A DNA stretch of 64,000 bases from Sphingobacterium detergens (GTDB taxonomy: Bacteria; Bacteroidota; Bacteroidia; Sphingobacteriales; Sphingobacteriaceae): NCBI RefSeq assembly GCF_003610355.1, contig NZ_RAPY01000004.1, positions 310,001-374,000 of the forward strand, read 5' to 3'. The notes under the pieces were generated by a model, which did no database searches, was not told where the DNA came from, and saw only the letters and a list, made by a program, of their open reading frames with translations. Made by a program: the position numbers and the translations under genes. Shown piece after piece: positions 1 to 10,300 of the stretch. Position 1 is the stretch's first letter, and each line of letters opens with the position of its first letter.

Positions 1-1
1 A

Positions 2-2200
2 GATCCGGGGTCCCTGGGTGAAGGAACCGATTGGCAGGACCTTATTTTTAGAAATGGAAACCAGTTGAATAATCAAGTGTCCGTGTCGGGAGGCAGTGAC
101 AATATCAGATATTATACTTCCGTCAGTCATTTTGGACAAAAGGGAACTGTGATCAACTCGGATTTTAGAAGACTTTCCGGGACTTCAAATTTAGAGATGA
201 AGGTTTCTGATCGCATCAAAATCGGAACAAGACTACTGTTTAATCGCAATAAATTAAACGGTGTAAGAACACAGGAAGGAAGTAGCGGAACGACAGGTGC
301 GGGTGTGATCTCCGCAGCCTTGCGTTTTGAACCTACACAGGGAGTTTACGATGACGAAGGAAAATACACCTTGAAGCAGTTCGGTGACCCGCATGACAAT
401 CCGGTGGCTGCTGCGATGGAAAGGAAAAACGAAGTGATTACAGATCTGTTTCAGGGGAATGGATTTGTGGAGTTGGGGATCCTCAAAAATCTGATCTTTC
501 GCAGCACCTTCGGTGTACAGGTCAGCAATCAACGTACAGGTAATTATGTCTCAAAAGAACTTGTCGAAGGAAGAAATTTCGGTGGAGTTGGATCGATCGC
601 GGCACATAAAAATACCAATTTGATCAATGAAAACTTCCTGACCTATACGCAAACCATTCACGAAGACCATAATCTGAATGCGATGGCTGGTTATTCCTAT
701 CAGAGTTCTAGAAATGAAACCTGGCAGGCCAATAATCGAAATTTCATTTCAGACAGCTTTAGCTATTGGAATCTAGGTGCTGGTTCCAATTATCAAAATG
801 CATCTTCGAATCTTGAAGACTGGGTAATGTCTTCATTTTATGGACGTTTAAACTACAATTACAAAAATCGTTACTTTATTACTGCTACAGGTAGGTATGA
901 TGGCTCCTCGAAGTTTGGTGACAACAATAAATGGGCTTTCTTTCCTTCTGGGGCGCTTGCCTGGAACCTGAGTCAGGAGCCGTTTATGAAATCGATCGAT
1001 TGGCTGAGCAATTTAAAATTGCGAACAAGTTATGGCGAAACCGGAAACTCGGAAATTGGTTCCTACCAATCCTTGGCTAGATTTTCACCTACCTTGACAA
1101 CAATGGGCGGAAGTCCAGTTAACGCAGTGCGCCCCACAAATGTCGCCAACCCGAATCTGACTTGGGAAACGACTAAACAGACAGATGCCGGATTGGATAT
1201 CGGTATTCTAAAGAGCCGAATCAACCTATCAGTAGACTATTATTACAAAAAAACGATCAATCTCTTGTATCAGGTGCCACTGCCGCTCTATTCAGGTTTT
1301 ACTACGGCGCTCCAAAATGTGGGAAGTGTACAAAACAAAGGTTGGGAATTTGGTTTGCAGACAACCAATCTCAACAGTGCCTTTGGATGGAAAACAGATT
1401 TTAACATCAGTTTCAATCGCAACAAGATTTTGCAGCTTCCTGGAGGCGAGATTCGATATAATACGATCCCTGGTCACATGCTTTCAACGGATTCGCAGTT
1501 GCTACGCGAAGGAGAGGTACTCGGCGCATTTTTTGGATGGGTGACAGATGGAATTTATCAGCAGGGCGACGATTTTAGTGCACAACCAAATAAGAAACCT
1601 GGAGATATTCGCTATAAGGATTTATTTGGGCGCGATAAAAATAATCAATTGATCGCCGGTGCTAATGGTGTTGTCAATGCTGACGATCGTACGATTATAG
1701 GCAATCCAAATCCTGATTTCACCTTCGGTTTTAACAATGATTTTAAGTATAAGAATTTTGATCTGAATATTTTTATGCAAGGAAGTTATGGCAATGATAT
1801 GTTGAACATCACACGAATGGAACTCGATTGGATGGCCGGAAAAGGAAATGCGACAAAGGATGCACTACGACGCTGGACACCCGAAAATACCAATACTGAC
1901 GTACCAAGGGCAAGCTCAACCAACAATCCCGAAGTTTCCTCGCGCTGGGTGGAAGATGGCTCTTACCTTCGGTTAAAGAATCTTGCTCTTGGCTATAATT
2001 TTTCAGAAAAATCACTCGAGAAAATTCATCTAAAATATTTAAGAATATATGTCAGTGCACAAAATATATGGACATGGACCAACTACACGGGTTTTGATCC
2101 TGAAGTAAGCTATCAGGACTCTAACCGAAATGTCGGATTAGATTACATGGGCTACCCCAATATTAAATCGTATACCCTTGGCTTAAATATAAGGTTTTGA
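2..2200 (+). CDS. SusC-like TonB-dependent outer-membrane receptor, C-terminal part
   Basis: The open frame runs in from the window edge without a start, so the signal peptide, carboxypeptidase-like domain and most of the plug are missing; about 732 codons remain. What is visible is the beta-barrel of a SusC/RagA transporter: repeated Tyr/Asn-rich strands such as RYDGSSKFGDNNKWAFFPS, the conserved SYGETGNSEIG segment, and a C-terminal strand ending in a terminal Phe (LNIRF), as usual for outer-membrane barrels. SusC proteins import oligosaccharides using TonB energy, with a SusD lipoprotein as lid. The partner SusD follows 110 bp downstream, so this is the first of two SusC/D pairs in the PUL. 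The TTG at 65 is an internal codon, not a start. Confidence 0.95.
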   Translation, partial: DPGSLGEGTDWQDLIFRNGNQLNNQVSVSGGSDNIRYYTSVSHFGQKGTVINSDFRRLSGTSNLEMKVSDRIKIGTRLLFNRNKLNGVRTQEGSSGTTGAGVISAALRFEPTQGVYDDEGKYTLKQFGDPHDNPVAAAMERKNEVITDLFQGNGFVELGILKNLIFRSTFGVQVSNQRTGNYVSKELVEGRNFGGVGSIAAHKNTNLINENFLTYTQTIHEDHNLNAMAGYSYQSSRNETWQANNRNFISDSFSYWNLGAGSNYQNASSNLEDWVMSSFYGRLNYNYKNRYFITATGRYDGSSKFGDNNKWAFFPSGALAWNLSQEPFMKSIDWLSNLKLRTSYGETGNSEIGSYQSLARFSPTLTTMGGSPVNAVRPTNVANPNLTWETTKQTDAGLDIGILKSRINLSVDYYYKKTINLLYQVPLPLYSGFTTALQNVGSVQNKGWEFGLQTTNLNSAFGWKTDFNISFNRNKILQLPGGEIRYNTIPGHMLSTDSQLLREGEVLGAFFGWVTDGIYQQGDDFSAQPNKKPGDIRYKDLFGRDKNNQLIAGANGVVNADDRTIIGNPNPDFTFGFNNDFKYKNFDLNIFMQGSYGNDMLNITRMELDWMAGKGNATKDALRRWTPENTNTDVPRASSTNNPEVSSRWVEDGSYLRLKNLALGYNFSEKSLEKIHLKYLRIYVSAQNIWTWTNYTGFDPEVSYQDSNRNVGLDYMGYPNIKSYTLGLNIRF

Positions 2201-2310
2201 CATTACTAAGAACCATCTAAGTACTATTGATGGTAGTTAAATGAAAAATAAATAATCTGGGTGCAGCAATTTTCAGCTAGATGCTCGAAATAGGCACCTG
2301 TTAATAATTC

Positions 2311-3831
2311 ATGCTCATGAAAAAGATAACGATATATCGTATTATACTTACGACGCTGTGTTTTACCAGCTTGTTTTCCTGTACCAAACTGAACGAGGAA
2401 CCGGTAAGTATTTTGGATCCTAAACAATATTTTAAGACGGAAGCGGATGCAGAAGCTTCCGTGATGGGGATTTACGGGCTTTTAGCCAATGCAGATTTTT
2501 ATGGACGGCGATTGACCATGGTACTGCAATTGCTGGGTGATGACATTGATATTGCGGATATTGGTACGCAATCTAGTCGGATTCAGTTGAACAGTTTTAC
2601 ACATGATGCGAGCAATCAGGATCTACTCGCGGTATGGAAAACCGCTTATCTGGGTATTGGCGCTGCAAACGCCGCAATAGATGGTATTCCAGCCGTCACA
2701 ATGAATGAGGCTAAAAAATCCGCCCTCATTGCCGAAGCGAGGTTACTTCGGGCGCTATATTACTATCACTTGGTTCAACTATTTGGGGATATCCCCTATA
2801 TTGGGGAATTCGTCAGTGATCCAAGCAAGGTAATTGCTATCAGCAAAACTCCAGCAGCAAAGGTTTATGACAATATCATCGCAGATTGTGAATATGCGAT
2901 AGTGAATTTGCCAGATACCTATGCCAATAACAACAAAGCAAGACCATCCAAAGGAGCCGCTCAGACTTTGTTGGCTTCGGTCTATATGGTCTTGAAAAAA
3001 TGGGATGATGCCGCTAAGATGGCTGAGGCTGTGATCAATGATGCAAACAAATACCAGTATGCTCTGGTCAAAGATTATAATAGTCTATGGGATGCTGATC
3101 TTGGTTTTCAGACAGAGCATGTTTGGGTAGTTGATTTTCTAGGAGGAATTACCGGAGAAAATGCGTCCAACCAAGATTATACGGCGCCGATGACCGGTGT
3201 GCGGGACGCCGATATGTTGGGATGGAGTGTTATTGTACCATCAAATGGTGTATATGATAGCTTTTCTGATCAAGATTACAGAAAGAAAATTAGTTTTCTG
3301 ACGGAAACACCGGTAAAAGGAGTGATGACACCCTATCAGAAGTGGAAATGGCCTCGTATACATACCGCAAAATGGTGTTTGCATCCGGGTACGAATGCTG
3401 GAGCGGATGGCTCTGACTCCGATATCAAACATGTTATCTTTCGCTATGCCGAAGTTCTTTTAATGGCAGCTGAAGCATTAAATGAAAGTAAAGGCGGACC
3501 AACGGAAAAGGCTTATAGCTATATAAATGCTGTTCGGGCTAGAGCAAGGTATACGCCACAGGGCGTACAGAATTATCCTGCCGACCTGGCAACGGGTATG
3601 TCGCAGACAGACTTTCGAAAAGCAGTGCAGGAAGAACGTCGTGTTGAATTAGCTTTTGAATGGAAAAGATGGTACGATATCAAACGTTGGGGACAAGTAG
3701 TAGATGCATTTACTAGGCAGGGAGCCTATGAAAGCCAACCAAAAGTAAAAGATTTTCATGCACTGACGCCTATTCCTCAGGATGAAATCGCACGTAATAC
3801 AAATTTACTGCCTCAAAATCCAGGGTATTAG
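2311..3831 (+). CDS. SusD/RagB-family nutrient-binding outer-membrane lipoprotein
   Basis: A 506-residue protein with a lipoprotein signal: basic start, hydrophobic stretch, then LFSC with Cys24 as lipidation site (counted from ATG 2311; ATG 2317 is equally possible). The body is typical SusD: an N-terminal TPR-like segment with EARLLRALYYYHLVQLFGDIP near residues 143-163, and a C-terminal part with EERRVELAFEWKRWYDIKRWG near 444-464 and TPIPQDEI before the end. SusD binds glycan at the cell surface and closes over the SusC barrel. It pairs with the truncated SusC upstream, and a strong terminator follows. Confidence 0.95.
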   Translation: MLMKKITIYRIILTTLCFTSLFSCTKLNEEPVSILDPKQYFKTEADAEASVMGIYGLLANADFYGRRLTMVLQLLGDDIDIADIGTQSSRIQLNSFTHDASNQDLLAVWKTAYLGIGAANAAIDGIPAVTMNEAKKSALIAEARLLRALYYYHLVQLFGDIPYIGEFVSDPSKVIAISKTPAAKVYDNIIADCEYAIVNLPDTYANNNKARPSKGAAQTLLASVYMVLKKWDDAAKMAEAVINDANKYQYALVKDYNSLWDADLGFQTEHVWVVDFLGGITGENASNQDYTAPMTGVRDADMLGWSVIVPSNGVYDSFSDQDYRKKISFLTETPVKGVMTPYQKWKWPRIHTAKWCLHPGTNAGADGSDSDIKHVIFRYAEVLLMAAEALNESKGGPTEKAYSYINAVRARARYTPQGVQNYPADLATGMSQTDFRKAVQEERRVELAFEWKRWYDIKRWGQVVDAFTRQGAYESQPKVKDFHALTPIPQDEIARNTNLLPQNPGY

Positions 3832-3864
3832 AACAGCAATATCAGACTTCTTTGGAGCTAAATG

Positions 3865-3906
3865 AAAGAAAATATCAACTTGTAAATAAGTTGATATTTT
3901 CTTTTT
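3865..3906 (+). terminator. Intrinsic terminator after the first SusC/D pair
   Basis: A perfect 17-bp inverted repeat (arms 3865-3881 and 3888-3904; AAAGAAAATATCAACTT and its complement) encloses a 6-nt loop and ends in a T-run. It lies 33 bp after the SusD stop and separates the first SusC/D pair from the second, implying two transcription units in the PUL. Confidence 0.8.
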
Positions 3907-4060
3907 AAGAATAGATAACACCTTTTTTATACCATCGTCAAGAATGAAACAGCGATTGAAAATTTAATTTTCTTCAAAATCCGTTTAATTCTGCTGGAAA
4001 TCAGGAAAAAAGACATTTTTTCCACCTATTCGAACGAAAAATCTCCCTCTAGAGACCGAC

Positions 4061-4068
4061 TATTTTTG
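4061..4068 (+). promoter_or_regulatory. Candidate -7 box for the second SusC operon
   Basis: TATTTTTG matches the Bacteroidetes TAnnTTTG element and sits 52 bp upstream of the SusC start at 4121. No clear TTTG lies 19-21 bp further upstream, so an activator such as the HTCS encoded at the end of the locus could be needed. This is pattern matching only. Confidence 0.35.
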
Positions 4069-4120
4069 ATATTTGGTTTCATTTATTGAGTTCACAATAA
4101 CCACATAAACCAAGAGAACT

Positions 4121-7100
4121 ATGATAACACCGATAACCAAAACGGTAGGGAAGGGTTTGCTTTTATTTTCGCTGATGAGTATGGCTGCACCAAATGTATT
4201 TGCACAGTCTCAGCTAAAAATATCCGGAAAAGTAACCTCACCTGCAGGCGAACCACTTGCAGGGGTGACAGTACAGATTAAAGGCGCAAAGAATGGAACC
4301 GTTACAGATGTATCCGGCAATTATCAGATTCTTGCCAAGGATATTGATGTATTGATTTTTTCACTTGTAGGTAGAGAAAAAACAGAAATAGCTGTTGATA
4401 AAAAAGATCATATCAATCTCGTACTACAAGAGTCAAGTAGCCTAATGGACGAAGTCGTCGTTGTAGGTTACGGAACACAGAAAAAGAGCAATTTGACTGG
4501 AGCCGTTGCTGCAGTAGACGGAAAAGTGCTGAATAAACGAATTGCGACTAATCCTACACAATTACTTCAAGGGCGTATGCCGGGACTTCGTGTGACACAA
4601 GGATCCGGAGAGGCAGGTAATGAAAATGTGAATTTACAAGTTCGGGGATTAGGATCTTATGGTGCTTCCTCCGCACCATTGGTCATTGTGGATGGGATTC
4701 CCGGTAGTTTGGAGAACCTGAATCCACAGGCGATTGAAAATATTACGGTATTAAAAGACGCCGCCTCAGCAGCAATCTATGGCGCAAGAGCAGCAAACGG
4801 TGTGATCCTTGTAACAACCAAACAGGGTAAATCCGGAAAAGCACAACTGAGCTACGATTACAATGTTGGAATAACAAAAGCTTCAGCATTACCTGATTTG
4901 GTCTATAATTCCGTAGATTATATGACCCTATATAATCAAGCTGCTAAAAATTCAGGCATCACCAATGCGAATTCGCTGTTCAGCCAGGAAATGATTGATG
5001 CATATAAAAATGCGACAGACAAAACGCTTTATCCTGACTTTAACTGGTTGGATGCCGTGTTTAAAACTGTACCCGTACAAACGCATAATTTAAGTTTAAG
5101 TGGTGGTGCTAATGGGACCAATTATAACGTCATCCTTGGTTATGTCGATCAGCCCGATATTATGATTGGTACGTCCTTTAAAAAGTATAATCTCCAATTG
5201 AACCTGAACTCGAAAATCAACGATAGAATAAGTTTTGGTTCGAGTATTACATTGAATTATCGTGATCGAAAATATCCGAGAAACGGAGCTGAAGATCAGT
5301 TCCTGTCCACAATAAGCCAGTCTCCGTTATATGGTCCTGTGCTTCCAGATGGAAGCGGCCGATATACTTCCCGAGCTTACCCATTTCAGTCACCCAATAA
5401 AAACCCGGTTGCGGTTGCAGACAACGCATTGACTAGACTGAACAATTACTTTATGCAGGGCAATATCTTTGTGAATATAAAGCTATTGGAGGGTTTAGAA
5501 TGGAAAACCAGCGGTGGTTTAACATATAGTTTTAACAAAAACTATACAAACAAACCAGTGATCAATCAGTATATGTGGCAGGCAAAACCAGATGCACTTC
5601 CTGCACGCCAATTGGATGTCGGAGGACAAGGATTGGAGGTGACTGATGATAACAATGTATATCCTGTCGGGTATACCCAACTGACTTACGACAAGTCAGT
5701 TGGAGACCATAATTTGAAAGTATTAGCCGGCACACAAGCAGAATATAACAAGACGCAAAAATTATTCGGTAGCAGATTACAATTCCCTAATAAAGACCTG
5801 CTTGAATTGGATGGTGGTGGTGCCGGACAACAGTCAAATAGTGGCGTGACTGATGAATGGTCTTTAAGATCTTATTACGGTCGGTTAAATTATGATTATA
5901 AAGGCAAATACCTGTTGGAGGGAAATGCCCGTTATGATGCTTCTTCACGTTTTCCCGAAAATCGAAAATGGGCCTTTTTCCCGTCTGTATCAGCAGGATG
6001 GAAGATCTCAGATGAAGCTTTTTTTGGCGAACGGCTTAAAGAGACAGTCAATGAAGTCAAACTCAGAGCTTCCATCGGAACCCTCGGGAATCAGAATATC
6101 GGAAACTATCCTTATCAAACTGTTTACAGCTCTGCTTTTGCCTATCCATTTGAAGAAACCCTACAACAGGGAGCACGTCAGGTTGCTATGGCAAATGAAC
6201 GCATCAAGTGGGAAAGTACCAAAGTATTGGATTTTGGTATTGATCTTGGATTCTGGAATAATAAGTTGACAGCCTCTTTTGATTGGTACAATAAAGTGAC
6301 CTCTGATATTCTGTCACCGTCGACAGCATTCCCTTCCTATATCGGTCTTACTGCACCGACGGTAAATTATGGAACCTTGCGTAATAGGGGGATCGAACTC
6401 GGACTTCAATACCGTGAAAAAATTGGGGAGGTATCCTTAACATTAAATGGTAATATCCAGGCCAATAGCAATAAGGTTATAAAATATGGCGCTGAACGTA
6501 TTTCAGGCAATACAATTGTTCGGGAGGGGTTACCATATGGCAGTTTCTACTTACTGGAAAGTGTAGGAATATTTCGCTCGAAGGAAGAGATCGCAAGTTC
6601 GCCAAAACAACAAGTCCCAGCGCAACCTGGCTATTTGAAATTTGCGGATGTCGATGGCGATAACAAGGTGGACAATAATGACCGCGTTGTAGTACCTGGG
6701 GCATTTCCAGATTTTGATTATTCATTTAATGCTACCGCAGTATGGAAAAACTTTGATTTTACAGCATTTTTCTTTGGATCTCAAGGCCAAAAAATATTTG
6801 TTAGCGAATGGGGAATTGTTCCTTTTAGACAAGGTGGGACTTTCACGCGGGAATGGATGGACGCTTGGACACCGGAAAATCCAAATGCATCGTTGCCGAT
6901 TGTAGGATTAGACAATTCACCAGCAGCAAATAATGTACGGACGGCCTCTACATTTTTCTTGAAAGATGGATCTTTCTTACGATTGAAAAATATTCAAATA
7001 GGTTACAGTATTCCACAGAATACATTATCAAAGGCAGGTATTTCGGGACTCCGTGTTTATTTTGCCGCGGATAATCTGGTTACTTTTTCGAAGTTCCCGG

Positions 7101-7210
7101 GTTTAGATCCTGAAAGAGGTGTATCGTCCAGTGGTGGGGCGACCTCAGGACGTTATGTAACCCATCCTCAAAATAAAGTTTTTGCATTTGGTGCAAATAT
7201 CACCTTCTAA
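4121..7210 (+). CDS. SusC-like TonB-linked outer-membrane receptor, full length
   Basis: A 1029-residue SusC/RagA transporter. Residues 1-29 are a signal peptide ending NVFAQ. Residues 33-103 form the carboxypeptidase-regulatory-like (CarbopepD) domain with SGKVTSPAGEPLAGVTVQIKG. A DEVVVVGYGTQKKSN segment (110-124) leads into the plug domain (about 115-235, with GVILVTTKQGKSGKA), and the beta-barrel fills the rest and ends in Phe. No N-terminal sigma/anti-sigma interaction (STN) domain is visible, which fits control by the HTCS rather than a FecR/ECF pair. The cognate SusD starts 11 bp downstream, so the pair is surely co-transcribed. Confidence 0.96.
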   Translation: MITPITKTVGKGLLLFSLMSMAAPNVFAQSQLKISGKVTSPAGEPLAGVTVQIKGAKNGTVTDVSGNYQILAKDIDVLIFSLVGREKTEIAVDKKDHINLVLQESSSLMDEVVVVGYGTQKKSNLTGAVAAVDGKVLNKRIATNPTQLLQGRMPGLRVTQGSGEAGNENVNLQVRGLGSYGASSAPLVIVDGIPGSLENLNPQAIENITVLKDAASAAIYGARAANGVILVTTKQGKSGKAQLSYDYNVGITKASALPDLVYNSVDYMTLYNQAAKNSGITNANSLFSQEMIDAYKNATDKTLYPDFNWLDAVFKTVPVQTHNLSLSGGANGTNYNVILGYVDQPDIMIGTSFKKYNLQLNLNSKINDRISFGSSITLNYRDRKYPRNGAEDQFLSTISQSPLYGPVLPDGSGRYTSRAYPFQSPNKNPVAVADNALTRLNNYFMQGNIFVNIKLLEGLEWKTSGGLTYSFNKNYTNKPVINQYMWQAKPDALPARQLDVGGQGLEVTDDNNVYPVGYTQLTYDKSVGDHNLKVLAGTQAEYNKTQKLFGSRLQFPNKDLLELDGGGAGQQSNSGVTDEWSLRSYYGRLNYDYKGKYLLEGNARYDASSRFPENRKWAFFPSVSAGWKISDEAFFGERLKETVNEVKLRASIGTLGNQNIGNYPYQTVYSSAFAYPFEETLQQGARQVAMANERIKWESTKVLDFGIDLGFWNNKLTASFDWYNKVTSDILSPSTAFPSYIGLTAPTVNYGTLRNRGIELGLQYREKIGEVSLTLNGNIQANSNKVIKYGAERISGNTIVREGLPYGSFYLLESVGIFRSKEEIASSPKQQVPAQPGYLKFADVDGDNKVDNNDRVVVPGAFPDFDYSFNATAVWKNFDFTAFFFGSQGQKIFVSEWGIVPFRQGGTFTREWMDAWTPENPNASLPIVGLDNSPAANNVRTASTFFLKDGSFLRLKNIQIGYSIPQNTLSKAGISGLRVYFAADNLVTFSKFPGLDPERGVSSSGGATSGRYVTHPQNKVFAFGANITF

Positions 7211-7221
7211 CTGATGAGATC

Positions 7222-8790
7222 ATGAAAATTAAACTAAAAAAGACATATCTATATTTTTGTTTGGCGGCTACGACAGCGCTGGGCAGTTGTGCGAAAGATT
7301 TCTTAGATAAAAACCCAACGGATAAAATACCTGAATCAACTTTTTGGAAAACGCAAGCAGATGCAGACCTTGCACTATCGGGCGTGTATGAATTCTTATG
7401 CAGGGGATATAATTCTACATCCTCTTCCAATGCCCGAGGGGGCTGGGGTGGGGCAAGCATGTTCTGGGACGGCTTGTCCGATGATGCATTCATATCAAGC
7501 ACATCCAATAATTTTAATACAATTTCTAGAGGTGGATTGACCTCAACGACAGGCGGTATGCAAGCGGAAGGCTATGAAATCTCCTATCAAGCAATCGCAG
7601 CCTGTAATAAATTGATTGCCAATATAGACCGTATCACCAGCATGAGCCAGCAGGATCGGGATCGCTATAAAGCCGAAACCCGTTTCATTCGTGCGCATTA
7701 TTATTTTTTATTGACTAATCTCTATGGTGATGTGCCACTGACACTTGAGCCACTGGGTTTGGATGATGCCAGCGCTAGACTGGGAAGGACTGAAAAAAGC
7801 AAAGTTTTAGAGGCTGTTTTAGCAGATCTTGATTATGCCATTGAAAAGTTGCCAAATACCGCATATAAAGGACATGCTGTCAGAGGTGCCGCACTCGGTT
7901 ATAAAGCAAAAGTATTATTGACAAATAAAAAATGGGCTGAAGCTGCCGCAGTGGCAAAGATGGTCATGGATGAAAACAAATTTTCGATCTATCAAGGTGG
8001 CTATCGGGATTTATTTAGAAAACCTGGTCAAAATAGTAATCCTGAAATCATGTTCTCAGCGCGTTTTCTACCACCTAATATGTATAGCCCCGCAGATATG
8101 ATGTATTCCTATTTAATGACGGTGCAGCCGCTGGGGTATCTGGTTGATTCCTACTATTGTATTGATGGTAAGGATATCAATACTTCTGCCAAATATGATG
8201 CGAAAAATCCTTATGAAAATCGTGATCCCCGATTGAAGGCATCTATCATCTATCAGGGAGTATGGCGTGGAACGACAGCTTCTTCTGCCTTTGATCCTGT
8301 AGCAGCGGATGTTAAGGGGGGCTTCTTGCCCAGGAAATATATCAATGAAGCCAAATGGCCAACCAGCTACGCTACACAAAGTGATCAAGATTGGGTATTT
8401 CTTCGTTACGCAGATATTCTGCTGATGTATGCAGAAGCAAAAAACGAAAGTGCTGGACCTGAGCAAACAGCCGTCGATGCATTGAATCAGGTACGATCCC
8501 GTGCAGATGTGAAAATGCCTTTGCTGCAATTTAGTTCCGGATTGACAAAAGAAGAATTTCGCGATATTATCCGTCACGAGCGACGTGTTGAATTGGCTCT
8601 GGAAGGACAGCGTTACTTTGATCTAAAACGTTGGGGACTTATAAAACAAGTCATGGACAAAACCAAAGATCCCGATGGTGCAATGCGCTTATTTGCTGAG
8701 CGGGATACCTTATGGCCTGTACCGCAGTCCGAAGTAGATATTGCTAAAAGTTTGGGAAATGATAAATTTACGCAGACAAAAGGTTTCTAA
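7222..8790 (+). CDS. SusD/RagB-family nutrient-binding lipoprotein
   Basis: A 522-residue partner of the preceding SusC. The signal has a lipobox ALGSC with Cys23 predicted as lipidated, followed by the SusD hallmark KDFLDKNPTDKIPESTFWKT. The SusD N-terminal fold is shown by ETRFIRAHYYFLLTNLYGDVP (about 153-173), and the C-terminal RagB part by RHERRVELALEGQRYFDLKRWG (about 452-473) and TLWPVPQSEVD. It captures glycan at the surface for the SusC channel. The GH29 gene begins 18 bp after its stop, so binding, import and hydrolysis genes share one transcript. Confidence 0.96.
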   Translation: MKIKLKKTYLYFCLAATTALGSCAKDFLDKNPTDKIPESTFWKTQADADLALSGVYEFLCRGYNSTSSSNARGGWGGASMFWDGLSDDAFISSTSNNFNTISRGGLTSTTGGMQAEGYEISYQAIAACNKLIANIDRITSMSQQDRDRYKAETRFIRAHYYFLLTNLYGDVPLTLEPLGLDDASARLGRTEKSKVLEAVLADLDYAIEKLPNTAYKGHAVRGAALGYKAKVLLTNKKWAEAAAVAKMVMDENKFSIYQGGYRDLFRKPGQNSNPEIMFSARFLPPNMYSPADMMYSYLMTVQPLGYLVDSYYCIDGKDINTSAKYDAKNPYENRDPRLKASIIYQGVWRGTTASSAFDPVAADVKGGFLPRKYINEAKWPTSYATQSDQDWVFLRYADILLMYAEAKNESAGPEQTAVDALNQVRSRADVKMPLLQFSSGLTKEEFRDIIRHERRVELALEGQRYFDLKRWGLIKQVMDKTKDPDGAMRLFAERDTLWPVPQSEVDIAKSLGNDKFTQTKGF

Positions 8791-8808
8791 CATATAACCA
8801 TTATAGGC

Positions 8809-10263
8809 ATGAAAACTAAACTCAAGATGTATAAAATACTATTCCTGATACTCTTGATCTCAGGAATCTCAAGTGGCGCATCGATGGCGCAAGAAAATAA
8901 GCTACCTGATAGTCTACGGATGAAATGGTGGGAGGAAGCCAGATTTGGTATGTTTATCCATTGGGGCGTATATGCACAATTTGGCGGTGTCTATCGTGGT
9001 CATGAACAAGCTCGGGGTGGAGCGGAATGGATTATGAACCGTTCAAAAATCCCTGTTGACGAATATCAGGCAATGGCGGGCCAGTTTAATCCTATACAAT
9101 ATAATCCCGACGAATGGGTGCGAATGGCGAAAGATGCCGGCATGAAATACCTCATTATTACAGCCAAACATCACGATGGTTTTGCGTTGTTCGAAACCAA
9201 AACCAGCAAATGGAATATGGTCGATGCGACTCCTTATGGTAAAGATCTGCTAAAGCCTTTGGCCGCCGCCTGTAAAAAGTATGGTGTCAAATTAGGTTTC
9301 TACTATTCACAAGCGCAAGATTGGAATAATCCTGGAGGTTCGGCAGCGCGGAAACTCATGCGCGAAGGCTGGCCCAATCCGGACTCGGCTAAAATAGATG
9401 CCTATACCTTAGCGCATAAAGGCCATTGGGACCCAAAGCAAGAAACTGCGAGTTTTGATGACTATATCAAAAATGTATCTGTACCACAGGTGAAAGAACT
9501 TTTGAGTAATTATGGTGATATTTCCATCTTGTGGTGGGATACGCCAACAAATATGACTGATGAAGCTGCAAGCATGTTACAGGAACAACTGCGCCTGCAA
9601 CCCAATATTATTACCAATGATCGTTTGAAAAGACCAAATTTTCCGGGGGATACAAAGACGCCAGAACAGAAAATTCCAGATTGGAGTGAATTGGAAGGAA
9701 AACATTGGGAAACTTGTATGACTATGAACGGAACCTGGGGATTTCGTACTTCTGACCATAAATGGAAGTCGGCAGAAACATTGATCCGTAATTTGGTTGA
9801 TATCGCATCAAAAGGCGGGAATTATTTGCTCAATGTTGGTCCGAAACCCGATGGAAGCTTTCCACAGGAAAGCATAGACAGATTGGCGACGATAGGCAAG
9901 TGGATGAAAATAAACAGTGAAGCAATTTATGCAACCAAAAGCAGCCCACTGCAACCCTTTGAGTGGGGAAGATGCACAATGAAGGAACAGGGCAACAAGA
10001 CCCTGCTTTACCTGACCATATTTGACTGGCCTCAAGATGGAACGGTCGTTCTTCCAGTAAAAAATAAAGTTTTAAAAGCCAGTTTTTTAGCGAATGGTAA
10101 AACGCTTAAAGTGAAATCTCAGTCTGATGCGATCAAAATTGACGTTTCCAAACAGGCAATTGATCCTGTCGCAACTGTGATCAAAATTGAGTTGGCTGGA
10201 AAACTAGAAAGAGATAAGACTGCCACAGCAAAGAAAATGAAAACCGGAGCCTTGGATGAATAA
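8809..10263 (+). CDS. GH29 alpha-L-fucosidase
   Basis: A 484-residue secreted glycosidase with signal peptide (cleavage near GASMAQ, residue 27). The catalytic barrel starts with WWEEARFGMFIHWGVYAQFG, a signature of GH29, and contains TAKHHDGFALFETKTSKWN. ILWWDTP carries the likely nucleophile Asp244. NYLLNVGPKPDGSFP ends the barrel and a small beta-sandwich follows. GH29 enzymes remove terminal alpha-L-fucose with retention. With GH95 and GH2 in the same operon it should strip fucose from galactosyl side chains. The stop overlaps the longest reading frame of the next gene. The exact linkage preference cannot be read from sequence. Confidence 0.93.
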   Translation: MKTKLKMYKILFLILLISGISSGASMAQENKLPDSLRMKWWEEARFGMFIHWGVYAQFGGVYRGHEQARGGAEWIMNRSKIPVDEYQAMAGQFNPIQYNPDEWVRMAKDAGMKYLIITAKHHDGFALFETKTSKWNMVDATPYGKDLLKPLAAACKKYGVKLGFYYSQAQDWNNPGGSAARKLMREGWPNPDSAKIDAYTLAHKGHWDPKQETASFDDYIKNVSVPQVKELLSNYGDISILWWDTPTNMTDEAASMLQEQLRLQPNIITNDRLKRPNFPGDTKTPEQKIPDWSELEGKHWETCMTMNGTWGFRTSDHKWKSAETLIRNLVDIASKGGNYLLNVGPKPDGSFPQESIDRLATIGKWMKINSEAIYATKSSPLQPFEWGRCTMKEQGNKTLLYLTIFDWPQDGTVVLPVKNKVLKASFLANGKTLKVKSQSDAIKIDVSKQAIDPVATVIKIELAGKLERDKTATAKKMKTGALDE

Positions 10264-10300
10264 GCTGAATCCAAAGATTAAGAAAAGAGAACCATATTTA

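Noticed and set aside
8113..8577. Open frame of 154 codons on the minus strand
   Set aside because: Antisense to the C-terminal part of the SusD gene, which is clearly coding; Cys-rich composition without domain logic.
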